DNA of 64,000 nucleotides from Zhenhengia yiwuensis (GTDB taxonomy: Bacteria > Bacillota > Clostridia > Lachnospirales > Cellulosilyticaceae): contig NZ_JACRSY010000017.1 in NCBI RefSeq assembly GCF_014384995.1, forward strand, positions 22,401 to 86,400, in the 5' to 3' direction. Made by a program: the position numbers and the translations under genes. The notes beneath the pieces are model-generated. The model saw nothing but the letters and a program-made list of their open reading frames with translations. It was not told the origin of the DNA and did no database searches. Of the stretch, positions 35,169 through 43,505 are shown one piece after another; position 1 is the stretch's first letter; each line of letters begins with the position of its first letter.

Positions 35169-37100
35169 TTAATCTTTCTTATAAAACTTCGTTTGATAAG
35201 TATCCCCTCTAAGGGGTAACCCTGGTACCCAATCTATGTCCCTACTCATCATTTCTGTAATATCTGCCATTGCATCTTTATCTGTATCAATAACCACTTC
35301 ATCATGTACGTGAATGACTATACTATAACCTGCTTGATCTAATCGCTTCATGGCTTCTGCTAGACAATCTCTTGCTATGGCCTGTGTAATGTTCTCTACA
35401 AGCTTTGCACCATAAGTCCTAAGCTTGGTCCACTTCTTACTTTGTTGGTCTATACCCATGTAAGTAATTTCATTGTCTTCTAGTGCTACTTCTGCATAAG
35501 CTAAACGTCTACCACTTGGTAAGGCAATGAAAAGTGTTCCTTGCTCTAATTCTGCACTAACACCTTTTGCAATCGCCACTTGCCACCCTGTATCCAGGGC
35601 ATCTTTGACTGCTTTTTCCGTGTCATACCAGAGCCGTACAATGTTTGGGTTAGCCTGTCTCCAAGCGTGTACGATATCACTTAACTCTTCTTCTACTAGC
35701 CCCATCTTTAAAGCACCCATAGAAGTAAGCGCTCCAACACTCCCGCCATAGCCACATGCCAATGTAGCTAATTTACCTTTTTGTCTTAGTTCATACTCCG
35801 GCTGACCTTTTACAATCTTCTCGATTGGCACGTTAAACATTCTACTGGCTGTATGCTCATATAACTTCCCATCACCTTGAAACGTCTCTAACACCCACTG
35901 CTCATTTGCTAACCATGCTACTACACGTGCTTCAATAGCTGAGAAGTCGGAAATAATAAAATTATGCTGTGCAACAATGGCTGTACGTACGAGCTGTGAA
36001 AAAATAAAAGGGGTTTCACCAAAGAGCATCTCTAGTGTTTCAAAATCTCCTTCTTTTACAAGCTCCCTAGCAAGTTCGATATCAGGCACCTTATTCTGAG
36101 GAAGATTATGCACTTGCAGCAGCCTTCCTGCCCATCGACCTGATCGATTAGCACCATAAAACTGTAGGGTTCCTCTCACTCTATTGTCTTGGCATAGCGC
36201 ACGTTTCATAGCCTCAAACTTCTTTGTTGACGTTTTACTCATAGCTTTTCTAAGTTGTAACACACGGTTGACATCTTCTGTTGTGGTTTCTAATAGCTCC
36301 TCTACTTTTGCCTTAGTTAGTCCTGTAGGATTAATACCCTGATCCCTTAACCAGTTCTTCAGCTGTGCCACACTATTAGGATTCGTTAATCCAGTGAGTG
36401 CTTTCGCTTCTTCCATTAACTTTTCTTGATAGATTTGGTCATAACCTATAATGTTGTCTACAAGCTGTGTATCTATCAAGATTCCACCATCATTTATCTT
36501 CTGATCTAATTCCCATAGTTCTTGCTCTGACTGTGGCACTGGAAAGATACTTAGCCTTTCTTTTATCGCTCTCTCAGCTACTACATCTTGTTTACAGTAG
36601 TCCTTAAAGAGCTGCCACTTCTCTAGGTCATGCGCTGGTAGGTTCCTTGTTCGTTGTCCGTTCTTAGCATTTGGCTTACAAGGTATAGAGAAGTATTGTA
36701 TAAGCGCTCTTCCTGTCTTACTCTTTGTTTCTTCTTCACCTAATCCCAATGCCTCGCATACACCTTTTAAGTTTCCAGGTAATCCAAGCATTAAAGCATG
36801 TACAGCTGTACATCGCCATTGATTGGGTGGCATGGATTTACCTAAATACCTTGCTAAACACGTCCGTTCAAAGTTAGCATTATATGCTGTCTTTATCACA
36901 TCATCCGAAATTAATGCTTCAAGTAACACACAAGGCACATCTTCACCTTGGGCTAAATCAATTACTTGTACTTCTTCATCATCAAATCCATAGGCCAATA
37001 GCAGTATAGTAAAATCCGGTGCCTCGCTATAGGCATAAACACCGGATTCTGTTAAGCTCACACTACTATAGGTCTCAATATCTATAGAAAGTGTTCTCAT
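35169..37100 (-). CDS. Phage DNA polymerase, family A
   Basis: Started at MRTLSIDIETYSS with AGAGGTGAAT upstream. Residues 1-200 hold a 3'-5' exonuclease (SIDIETYS, NANFERTCLARY, FKDYCKQDVVAE), then the polymerase domain with DFSAIEARVVAWLA (motif A), KLATLACGYGGSVGAL (motif B) and IHVHDEVVID (motif C). 643 aa, normal for siphophage polymerases. Copies the phage chromosome. Confidence 0.95.
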   Translation of the reverse strand: MRTLSIDIETYSSVSLTESGVYAYSEAPDFTILLLAYGFDDEEVQVIDLAQGEDVPCVLLEALISDDVIKTAYNANFERTCLARYLGKSMPPNQWRCTAVHALMLGLPGNLKGVCEALGLGEEETKSKTGRALIQYFSIPCKPNAKNGQRTRNLPAHDLEKWQLFKDYCKQDVVAERAIKERLSIFPVPQSEQELWELDQKINDGGILIDTQLVDNIIGYDQIYQEKLMEEAKALTGLTNPNSVAQLKNWLRDQGINPTGLTKAKVEELLETTTEDVNRVLQLRKAMSKTSTKKFEAMKRALCQDNRVRGTLQFYGANRSGRWAGRLLQVHNLPQNKVPDIELARELVKEGDFETLEMLFGETPFIFSQLVRTAIVAQHNFIISDFSAIEARVVAWLANEQWVLETFQGDGKLYEHTASRMFNVPIEKIVKGQPEYELRQKGKLATLACGYGGSVGALTSMGALKMGLVEEELSDIVHAWRQANPNIVRLWYDTEKAVKDALDTGWQVAIAKGVSAELEQGTLFIALPSGRRLAYAEVALEDNEITYMGIDQQSKKWTKLRTYGAKLVENITQAIARDCLAEAMKRLDQAGYSIVIHVHDEVVIDTDKDAMADITEMMSRDIDWVPGLPLRGDTYQTKFYKKD

Positions 37101-37108
37101 ATTCACCT

Positions 37109-37654
37109 CTAGTCTAAAAAGTCATCTTCATCGTCATCATCAAAAGCACTAGCCGTAATACGACCACCACCTAGAGGCTCACCATCATAGAGCTTCTGAA
37201 CCCCAAGTAGCCCACATGCTATCCCTTTATTACCTGGTGCAGCATAAGCGTAAAAGTTTATGACTGCTTTGCCATAGCAACCACTATAGACTTCAGATAA
37301 ATCCATTACCTCTTGTTTATCATAATCTAGTACAAGAGGTCTTGTTTTTGCTGTAGCATTGATAAAGTAATGCCCAGCATAAACTGCATCATCTGGTCTT
37401 TCCTCATCACCATCTTTTAGAGGTGTTCTAAGGTTTGAAGGCATCTTACCTCCCCACTTGTCTTTAACAGCTGCTTGTTTGACTTCTTCAAGTACCGCTT
37501 TAATCTCTCCAAGTGTCTTTTTATCTGTCTTTGGAATAAGGATGCTCATACTAAACTTTGGCTCTTGCCCCTCTACTACTGCCCTTGGCTTATCTAACAC
37601 CACATAACTCATACGAATCTTACCTGTTGTTACTTGATTTCCTTTACGTGCCAT
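37109..37654 (-). CDS. DUF2815 ssDNA-binding-like phage protein
   Basis: The 181-aa protein matches DUF2815: TTGKIRMSYVVLDKPRAV, KFSMSILIPKTDK, DGDEERPDDAVYAGHYF and a strongly acidic C-terminus (DDDDEDDFLD). The acidic tail and place next to polymerase suggest a single-stranded DNA binding role, as proposed for this family. Confidence 0.88.
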   Translation of the reverse strand: MARKGNQVTTGKIRMSYVVLDKPRAVVEGQEPKFSMSILIPKTDKKTLGEIKAVLEEVKQAAVKDKWGGKMPSNLRTPLKDGDEERPDDAVYAGHYFINATAKTRPLVLDYDKQEVMDLSEVYSGCYGKAVINFYAYAAPGNKGIACGLLGVQKLYDGEPLGGGRITASAFDDDDEDDFLD

Positions 37655-37656
37655 AA

Positions 37657-37977
37657 TTAAATCCCCCTTGATTCACATTTATCGTTATAATATAAAACTG
37701 GTTTTTGAAGCTTTATTGCTCGTTCTATTTCTCTAGCCATACCTTCTGATATTTTTTCACCAAACACCCATACTTCATCACACCTATCTAGTAGCTGTAA
37801 CCCTAGATAAATTCCTGCTTCTCGTTCTTCTACATCATTGTCATCTAAAAATTGTGTAAATATGGTATGTGGCGCTAATGGAATTACTTCTTGCCTTGCT
37901 GCAAACCAACAGTAGCGGTTTGCTCTTTGAATATTTGTTTCTATATCACCTCTAAGAGGTGAACAGATATACACCAT
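37657..37977 (-). CDS. DUF4406-like small phage protein
   Basis: Start placed at MVYICSPLRG because AAGGTGAAG precedes it; an upstream TTG is also in frame. The VYICSPLRGDIETNI, ACF-like RYCWFAARQEVIPLAPH and CDEVWVFGEKISEGM pattern recalls the DUF4406 and nucleoside deoxyribosyltransferase-like fold. May modify nucleotides or derived metabolites; substrate unknown. Confidence 0.8.
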   Translation of the reverse strand: MVYICSPLRGDIETNIQRANRYCWFAARQEVIPLAPHTIFTQFLDDNDVEEREAGIYLGLQLLDRCDEVWVFGEKISEGMAREIERAIKLQKPVLYYNDKCESRGI

Positions 37978-37985
37978 CTTCACCT

Positions 37986-38543
37986 TCAAGCCCCCTTTTC
38001 ATACTGCTTGTAGAGTTCATTGCTAATTTGTTTAATTAATCGGCTCACATAAGCTTGACTAATATTAAGCCTCTCTCCAATAATCGCTTGTTTTACACCT
38101 AGTAGATGTAGCCTTAATGCTTCTTGCTCTCTAGCTGGTAGTTCCTTTGTTAGTTCTAGTATTTTCTGGGTTATTACTTTATCTAACACATCTTCTTCAA
38201 TACATTCACCTGAACTTATTTGATCTTCCAATGTGATGTCTGTATTATCATCGATTGCTATAATCACAGTTTCTAGAGAGATACATCTTGTATGTTTTTG
38301 CAGGTTACGATTAAACATTAATATTTCATTAACCATTAACCTACTGAAATAAGTAAGCCATTTAGATGTGCTAGGATCGTAGGATTTAATAGCTTTCATA
38401 AATGCTAGATTACAACATCCAATAAAGTCATCCTTTTCTATAGGTAAGTTTAGAAACCGATTTATGAACTTATACATAAACGGTACATTTTGGCTATACA
38501 AAGTGTCGTAGTCTCCAAGTATGAATAACTCTTCATTTGTCAT
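37986..38543 (-). CDS. Sigma-70-like phage regulator
   Basis: The 185-aa protein has sigma region 2 (DFIGCCNLAFMKAIKSYDPS, FSRLMVNEILMFNRNL) and a region 4-like HTH (ELPAREQEALRLHLLGVKQAIIGERLNISQAYVSRLIKQI). It resembles sporulation-type group 3 sigma factors in domain order. Encoded in the early replication operon, it may drive middle or late transcription. AAAGGTGGGAAAGCA precedes the start. Confidence 0.85.
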   Translation of the reverse strand: MTNEELFILGDYDTLYSQNVPFMYKFINRFLNLPIEKDDFIGCCNLAFMKAIKSYDPSTSKWLTYFSRLMVNEILMFNRNLQKHTRCISLETVIIAIDDNTDITLEDQISSGECIEEDVLDKVITQKILELTKELPAREQEALRLHLLGVKQAIIGERLNISQAYVSRLIKQISNELYKQYEKGA

Positions 38544-38556
38544 TGCTTTCCCACCT

Positions 38557-39708
38557 TTAAAATGCGTCTTTAATAAACTGAAACTCTGGTCTTTTATCTT
38601 CCTTTGGTGTCAACATCGGCTTACCTTGTGGCTTTATAACCTGATCTGATAGCAGCTCTTTAAATTGTTTTTTACCAAGAGCTTTCTCCATGGCTGTGAT
38701 ACTTAGTAGATTCTTCTCGTAAATAAGCGCTTCATCATAGCCCGCCGCTTTAAGCACCTTGACTACTTCTAAGGTGTCCTTATACCTACGTGTACTACGA
38801 CCTTCTACAAGCTTCCAACCTTTAAACTTAACGTCCTTTTCTGTAGCCTGCTTATAAGCATAATCTGCAATGTCTTTAGCCCACTCAACAAATGGTCCTA
38901 CCTTAGTTAAAAGCTCTGCGACCTCATCATTGCTAAAGGTTTCTGGGGATTGCAGTTCATACTTCATTAGGTCTAGCTGTTGAGCAGCTCTAGCCTTACA
39001 AACATGCTTGGCCCTACAGAACCTACAGGTCTCTTCTCCTGGTGCAAACTCACCTTCTCCATTGTAAGCAAGTAGTGCTCTAGGTTTAACATAGGTATCT
39101 CCCCATTCAATTAGATCTTCTATAACAAGTTCTGAAGTTGAGATATGATCTAGTCGTGGTTGAATAATGGTCATCTTGACTTGTCCGATATCATAGAGCA
39201 TAGCGTACTCATTAAAGGCTCCAAGTGCATATAACTTAAGCTGTGGGTTATCTTCTGCTGAAACCTTAACTCCTCTTCCATACTTCAAATCTGTGATATG
39301 CATGATGTTATCCGCAATAATAACCACATCACTTGTACCGAAACCCTCTGGAACCCATTTAGAAAAGTCCACTCGTTGCTCTAGCATGATCATTGCATCA
39401 GAACAACTTGACTTTGCTTCTGCATAAAGCTCCATGACTGCTTCCATATAAGTCGTAGTAGCTTCTTCCATCTCTTCATTGTAATACGTACTATGCTCTT
39501 TTTTGAATTCCTCTAGCTGCTTTTTATACTGCGCCTTCGTTAGTTCACCTAGTGCTAATCTTAGCTTTAATTCAGCGAGAGCGTGTGCTACTGTGCCTTC
39601 TTCTGCGTATGAGCTTGTCTCCTCTATAAACTCTTCTTCAAGACGTATAGAGGGGTGACATAGCAACCACCGCTTTGCACCACTTGCACTAAGTTTGGCA
39701 TGATCCAT
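38557..39708 (-). CDS. DUF2800 nuclease of the PD-(D/E)XK fold
   Basis: The 383-aa protein has KLSASGAKRWLLCHPS at the start, GTSDVVIIAD and HITDLKYGRGV (PD-(D/E)XK elements), and four cysteines (ETCRFCRAKHVCKARA) in the RecB-like iron-sulfur position. DUF2800 proteins lie beside DUF2815 and polymerase genes in many phages and may process recombination intermediates. Start overlaps preceding stop by TAATG. Confidence 0.9.
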   Translation of the reverse strand: MDHAKLSASGAKRWLLCHPSIRLEEEFIEETSSYAEEGTVAHALAELKLRLALGELTKAQYKKQLEEFKKEHSTYYNEEMEEATTTYMEAVMELYAEAKSSCSDAMIMLEQRVDFSKWVPEGFGTSDVVIIADNIMHITDLKYGRGVKVSAEDNPQLKLYALGAFNEYAMLYDIGQVKMTIIQPRLDHISTSELVIEDLIEWGDTYVKPRALLAYNGEGEFAPGEETCRFCRAKHVCKARAAQQLDLMKYELQSPETFSNDEVAELLTKVGPFVEWAKDIADYAYKQATEKDVKFKGWKLVEGRSTRRYKDTLEVVKVLKAAGYDEALIYEKNLLSITAMEKALGKKQFKELLSDQVIKPQGKPMLTPKEDKRPEFQFIKDAF

Positions 39709-40016
39709 TACAGCTCACCAGCCTTCTTCATAATATCTGTGTAGTGTTCTTCTGGTAGATCAGTTAGCTTACTAACACCATAGCTTTTAATAAGCTCATT
39801 AACTTCTGCACGCTTTCCTGCTCTTGAAAGTTCAGTTAGCTTTGCTCTTACTGCTTCAAGTGTGTATTTATGTGCTTCTTTTACTGGATCTTCTACAAAC
39901 TCATCTAATGTCATTGGCTTTACTTCTGCCTGCTTGTCTACTGTAAGTGCATTCTTTATAGCAGTTAACACTTCCAATAACTCTTTATCTGCTTTAACTT
40001 CTACTGTAATATTCAT
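39708..40016 (-). CDS. Conserved-type phage early protein
   Basis: The 102-aa protein has a beta-rich N-terminus (NITVEVKADKELLEVLTAI) and a C-terminal VRAKLTELSRAGKRAEVNEL helix-turn. A protein of this kind regularly precedes DUF2800 genes in clostridial and streptococcal phages. Function unknown. Confidence 0.65.
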   Translation of the reverse strand: MNITVEVKADKELLEVLTAIKNALTVDKQAEVKPMTLDEFVEDPVKEAHKYTLEAVRAKLTELSRAGKRAEVNELIKSYGVSKLTDLPEEHYTDIMKKAGEL

Positions 40017-40130
40017 TTTTCAAAGTCCCCCTTTGTATTTACACCTAACCTATTTAGGTGTTATACTATTTGCGAATTAATTTACTTAAGCGCCCTTATT
40101 CTGATTGCCGTCAGTTGGGTGCTTTTTTGT

Positions 40131-40355
40131 TCATATAAGTTCTTCTGGTTGAACGTTTTGTTCTTGGATTGAGCAAAAAAATAACTCATCTACTGTTATT
40201 CCGAACAAATCTGCCATCCTTTTAGCTAGATTAAACCCAGGCCTTCTAGCTCCACGTTCTATCATAGAAACATAGTCTTGATGTATTCCCAACTGATCTG
40301 CTAGCTCTTGCTTTTTCATGTTAGCCTTTGTTCGGTAATATTTCAGGTTATTCAT
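40131..40355 (-). CDS. XRE-family regulator (Cro-like)
   Basis: The 74-aa protein is almost only an HTH_3 domain (RTKANMKKQELADQLGIHQ, DYVSMIERGARRPGF). It faces the repressor across a shared operator region and heads the early operon, as Cro proteins do. GGAAGGAGATGGTGAATA precedes the start. Confidence 0.88.
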   Translation of the reverse strand: MNNLKYYRTKANMKKQELADQLGIHQDYVSMIERGARRPGFNLAKRMADLFGITVDELFFCSIQEQNVQPEELI

Positions 40356-40397
40356 TATTCACCATCTCCTTCCCGATTATTTTGTACTACATTTTTA

Positions 40398-40483
40398 ATT
40401 CTAGTGAATAAATTGTTCTTAGTCAATACTTTTTCGAACAATTTATTTTATATTATTGCAAATTTCGAACAATATGTTATAAT
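40398..40483. promoter_or_regulatory. Divergent repressor/Cro promoters with shared operators
   Basis: Minus-strand promoter TTGACT-17-TAGAAT (40426 to 40398) serves the Cro-like gene, and plus-strand TTGCAA-16-TATAAT (40456-40483) serves the repressor. Three GAACAAT motifs lie at 40412-40418 (minus), 40436-40442 and 40467-40473 (plus); the first and last sit inside the two spacers. This is the layout of a lysis-lysogeny switch. Confidence 0.75.
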
Positions 40484-40505
40484 TCTTTATAAGAGGTGAT
40501 AGAAC

Positions 40506-40889
40506 ATGGCATTCGGTGATAGATTAAAATCACTACGATTAGAAAAGGGTATCTCCCAAAGAGAGCTAGGGGATTTAATTGGTATCTCCGATAGGGTTGT
40601 GGGATATTATGAAGCAAATGATAGGTTTCCCAAAGATGAGTTAATATTAAAAAAGATTGCTGATTATTTTAATGTTTCAATGGATGATTTATTAGATAGA
40701 GATAATAATGTAAAAAAATTACCTTATGAAAAATTTATGGATACAGTAAAAGTACATTTTATGGGGGCTTCACCTGAAGATCAGGCAGCTATTTTTAATG
40801 ATATAACAGAAATATATTTTGAGAGTAAGCAAATTAATAAAGAGAAATTTAATCCTTATAAGAATAAAGATAATAAGAATAACCTCTAA
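40506..40889 (+). CDS. Phage repressor, XRE family
   Basis: The 127-aa protein has an N-terminal HTH (LKSLRLEKGISQRELGDLIG, SDRVVGYYEAND) and a short C-terminal oligomerisation tail, with no LexA-type protease domain. It is followed by an ImmA-like peptidase gene, suggesting it is inactivated by ImmA proteolysis rather than by RecA-stimulated self-cleavage. Confidence 0.88.
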   Translation: MAFGDRLKSLRLEKGISQRELGDLIGISDRVVGYYEANDRFPKDELILKKIADYFNVSMDDLLDRDNNVKKLPYEKFMDTVKVHFMGASPEDQAAIFNDITEIYFESKQINKEKFNPYKNKDNKNNL

Positions 40890-41056
40890 ATACATACTTC
40901 AAATACATTTTCCTATTCATTTAAAAGATTAAATAGCATAGAACAATCCAAACTTACACCAGTTCACCAATGAAATATACATAGTTCATAAAAGGAACAT
41001 GTCTCACATTATATGTGATGGAAGTATGATACTGATCTACAGGGGGAATTTTCTAA

Positions 41057-41503
41057 ATGAATATAGCATTACGTGTAAAAAATTTAATTAAACGACATGA
41101 GACACGCGACCCATTTAGAATTGCAAAGGATTTAGGGATTATTATCAAATACAGGCCTTATACAGAAACTAAAGGCTATTTTTTGAAAGTAAATACCAAC
41201 AAGTTTATTATAATCAATTCAAACTTAAGTGATTTAGAAAAACTGTTGGTATGCAGCCACGAGCTTGGACATGCTATTTTACATTCCAATAATAAATATG
41301 CTCTAACCTATGAAAAGGGGCTAGCAATGGTTCAGGATTTTACACTATTTCCTGTTAACTCAATTTATGAAAATCAAGCTAATAAATTTGCTGCCGAGCT
41401 TCTTATGGATTCAGAGTTTTTTGACAGTATATTTTCCAAACATACTGACTTAGATCCCAAGATTTATGAAGCTTTAATGAGATTAAGACATACTAGAATT
41501 TAA
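41057..41503 (+). CDS. immA: ImmA/IrrE metallopeptidase
   Basis: The 148-aa protein has the zinc protease motif CSHELGHAILH and NQANKFAAELLM, typical of ImmA proteins that cleave ImmR-type repressors during DNA damage. Encoded after the repressor on the same strand with CAGGGGGAATTTTCTAA upstream. Confidence 0.9.
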   Translation: MNIALRVKNLIKRHETRDPFRIAKDLGIIIKYRPYTETKGYFLKVNTNKFIIINSNLSDLEKLLVCSHELGHAILHSNNKYALTYEKGLAMVQDFTLFPVNSIYENQANKFAAELLMDSEFFDSIFSKHTDLDPKIYEALMRLRHTRI

Positions 41504-41517
41504 TTACATAACAGAAA

Positions 41518-41569
41518 AGCAGGTCATTACTAACAGTTTATACTATCCGTTGCTATGACCTGCTTTTTA
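41518..41569. terminator. Bidirectional terminator after immA
   Basis: AGCAGGTCAT and ATGACCTGCT form a 10-bp stem; T runs on the plus side and A runs on the other allow it to stop transcription from both strands. Confidence 0.85.
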
Positions 41570-41570
41570 T

Positions 41571-41887
41571 TTACTTTTTATTATTCTTAAATACATTTAT
41601 TAAACTTATATTGTTCTGCTTTATGTTAACTCTCTCATGCGTCTCATACTTATCTTCTGCTATTGTACGCTGAAGATGTGGTTTGTTATCAAAAGTAGCA
41701 AAAATAAAGATAGTATATAGGAATAACCAGGCAATACCATTTTCTAACGTACTTATTGGATTTATTCTAATAGCTATTACAAAAAATGCTGTTACCCCAC
41801 AAAAAGCTAATATATTAGCCTTTATCCATGCACCTACTATAAATAATAGCTCTTTTATACATTAACAACTCTAATAAATGTTCTCAT
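41571..41887 (-). pseudogene. Frameshifted small membrane protein
   Basis: A minus frame from an ATG at 41887 (GGGTGATTG upstream) reads MRTFIRVVNV then meets TAA, while the +1 shifted frame continues KELLFIVGAWIKANILAF, CGVTAFFVIAIRI and IAWLFLYTIFIFATFDN to a stop at 41571. Two or three membrane segments are visible. A single-base indel or sequencing error would restore one gene of about 100 residues. Confidence 0.5.
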
Positions 41888-41950
41888 ATCAATCACCCAT
41901 TTAAGTATTTTACTAAACTGCTCCTCTAATGGATAATTTTATACATTTCC

Positions 41951-42283
41951 TTATAGCTTACCCTTATTGATCTTCAACAATAACTTAGCTGCTTCATGTA
42001 GCTCTGGGTTAACCCCTTCTACTTTTTTTGCTTTAATCACATCCGATATGTCCGTAGATTTATACGCCTCACCATTCTTCCTACAACCTGTAGCATTTAC
42101 TTCTTTTAAAACAGCTTCTACCTTGCCTATTTGTAAATACCTTTTGCAGATAAGCTCTTCTAATCCTGTTTCTGGTGTGGCTCCTAATACTGCAAGGCCT
42201 TGTGCCTTTTCTAACTTTTCCAGTATAACTTGTACTTTTTCCAGCTCTTTCTGGTATTTTATGATTGCTTCTTTAATATTCAT
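41951..42283 (-). CDS. Coiled-coil phage-like hypothetical protein
   Basis: The 110-aa protein is helical at the N-terminus (KEAIIKYQKELEKVQVILEKL) and ends with ELHEAAKLLLKINKG. GGGGAGGAGCGTGG precedes the start. No family is recognised. It is the last gene that could belong to the prophage before the defence region. Confidence 0.55.
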   Translation of the reverse strand: MNIKEAIIKYQKELEKVQVILEKLEKAQGLAVLGATPETGLEELICKRYLQIGKVEAVLKEVNATGCRKNGEAYKSTDISDVIKAKKVEGVNPELHEAAKLLLKINKGKL

Positions 42284-42394
42284 AATCCACGCTCCTCCCC
42301 TAAGTAGCTGACATGTATAGATTTAATTATACAGCAATCTAGTTTTTCTAACAATAAGAGTATTCGGATAAATACATACTCGATTATGTGTAAA

Positions 42395-42450
42395 TACAAA
42401 GAACCCACTTATCTCCCATACCTTTTGGGTATTTTTAATAAGTAGGTTCT
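42395..42450 (-). terminator. Terminator after the 214-aa cargo gene
   Basis: AGAACCTACTTAT pairs with ATAAGTGGGTTCT (one mismatch) and is followed on the minus strand by TTTGTATTT. No other signal was recognised in 42284-42620. Confidence 0.6.
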
Positions 42451-42622
42451 CATCACGTAAAACTTTACCGTTGCATATAGTGATCAGTTATATGAAACTT
42501 ACCGCTTAATTGGCTGATTCATAACATGAGCTTAAATTGTGTTTAAATTGTCACGTACCAGGTATGGCTACAAAAGTGTTAAATTTTGTTTGCTATTCTT
42601 CTACACCTATGTTTTCTAAATT

Positions 42623-43267
42623 TTATGCACCTATAGTTTCTACCCATAGCATTGCTGAAAATAAACTATGGATTAGTTCATAGAATATTTCTGACTCTGC
42701 TTCTTCTTCAAATAAGTCTGCTCTTCTTATTTTAGAAATAACAATCCAATCCTTTTTGTTATAGTTGATAACTTCCTTACCATAATGTTCTATAAATGAT
42801 TGTTGTCTATTTAATTTTTCTTCTTTATTTCCTTTTAATCCTTTATATAATCTACAAATGGCCCCAGCACCAGCCATATTAGATATATTTTTAAGAAGAT
42901 AAATATACTCCCCATCTTTTATTGCTTGAGATAACTCCAATTGAAAACAAAAGTCATGAAACTTAGTTGAACCTAATGTAATATGTGCATCTCGTAATCG
43001 AGTACTATATCCCCATTCGCCTACATTTAAAAATGCATTATATCCTTTTCCATTATAACTCAACACCTCAAAGCCATCTTCATCATTCAACAAATAAATT
43101 TCTTTCATCCTATATGGTTCATGGTGTTCAGTGTCAACTGTCTCACTTACATTACAAGCGAAAAATTTGAATTTGCCTATTTCTAGTTCAATATTTCTAC
43201 CTAGGGGACAAGTTTCTAATATTTCTACAATTCTATTTGCTTCTTTTTGTTCGATAAGCTCTAGCAT
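42623..43267 (-). CDS. Cargo gene of the repeat array, unknown function
   Basis: The 214-aa protein shows no motif I can name; it has a beta-rich middle and an acidic helical C-terminus. AGGAGATTTACGT precedes the start. It lies downstream (on its own strand) of repeat copy 1, so it is the distal gene of a cassette-like array. Defence role would be by association only. Confidence 0.6.
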   Translation of the reverse strand: MLELIEQKEANRIVEILETCPLGRNIELEIGKFKFFACNVSETVDTEHHEPYRMKEIYLLNDEDGFEVLSYNGKGYNAFLNVGEWGYSTRLRDAHITLGSTKFHDFCFQLELSQAIKDGEYIYLLKNISNMAGAGAICRLYKGLKGNKEEKLNRQQSFIEHYGKEVINYNKKDWIVISKIRRADLFEEEAESEIFYELIHSLFSAMLWVETIGA

Positions 43268-43306
43268 ACGTAAATCTCCTTTTTCTATATTCTTTAAGGG
43301 AAATAA

Positions 43307-43362
43307 CCCAACACAACCACACCGTCTAACTTCATTCTAGTTATCTACGTGGTCATGTCAGG
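43307..43362 (-). repeat. Hairpin repeat copy 1
   Basis: An inverted repeat with ends ACCCAAC and GTCAGGC encloses a conserved 26-base loop with CTAACTTCATTCTAGTTATC. It begins immediately after the stop codon of the first broken YdbC-like gene. It is the most degenerate copy; the terminator-like T run is weak. Confidence 0.75.
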
Positions 43363-43364
43363 CT

Positions 43365-43482
43365 TATATCTCTATCCCCTTTAATACTTCTTTCAAGTTA
43401 ATCATTTCACCCTTACTAAGTGTAACACACTTACCCATCTTGGCATGTTCTGGCGCCTATTCATGTATATCGTACTTTAGTT
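43365..43482 (-). pseudogene. YdbC/PC4-like remnant 1
   Basis: The minus strand reads NDKELKYDIHE-stop-APEHAKMGKC then VTLSKGEMINLKEVLKGIEI-stop. This is the C-terminal half of the small YdbC (PC4/p15 single-stranded DNA binding) family, broken by a TAG where tryptophan is expected and lacking its N-terminus. Confidence 0.7.
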
Positions 43483-43505
43483 CCTTATCATTCTACGAAA
43501 TAAGA

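Noticed and set aside
41683..41865. Plus-strand 60-codon frame
   Set aside because: It is opposite the frameshifted membrane protein pseudogene, which has the better start site and composition.
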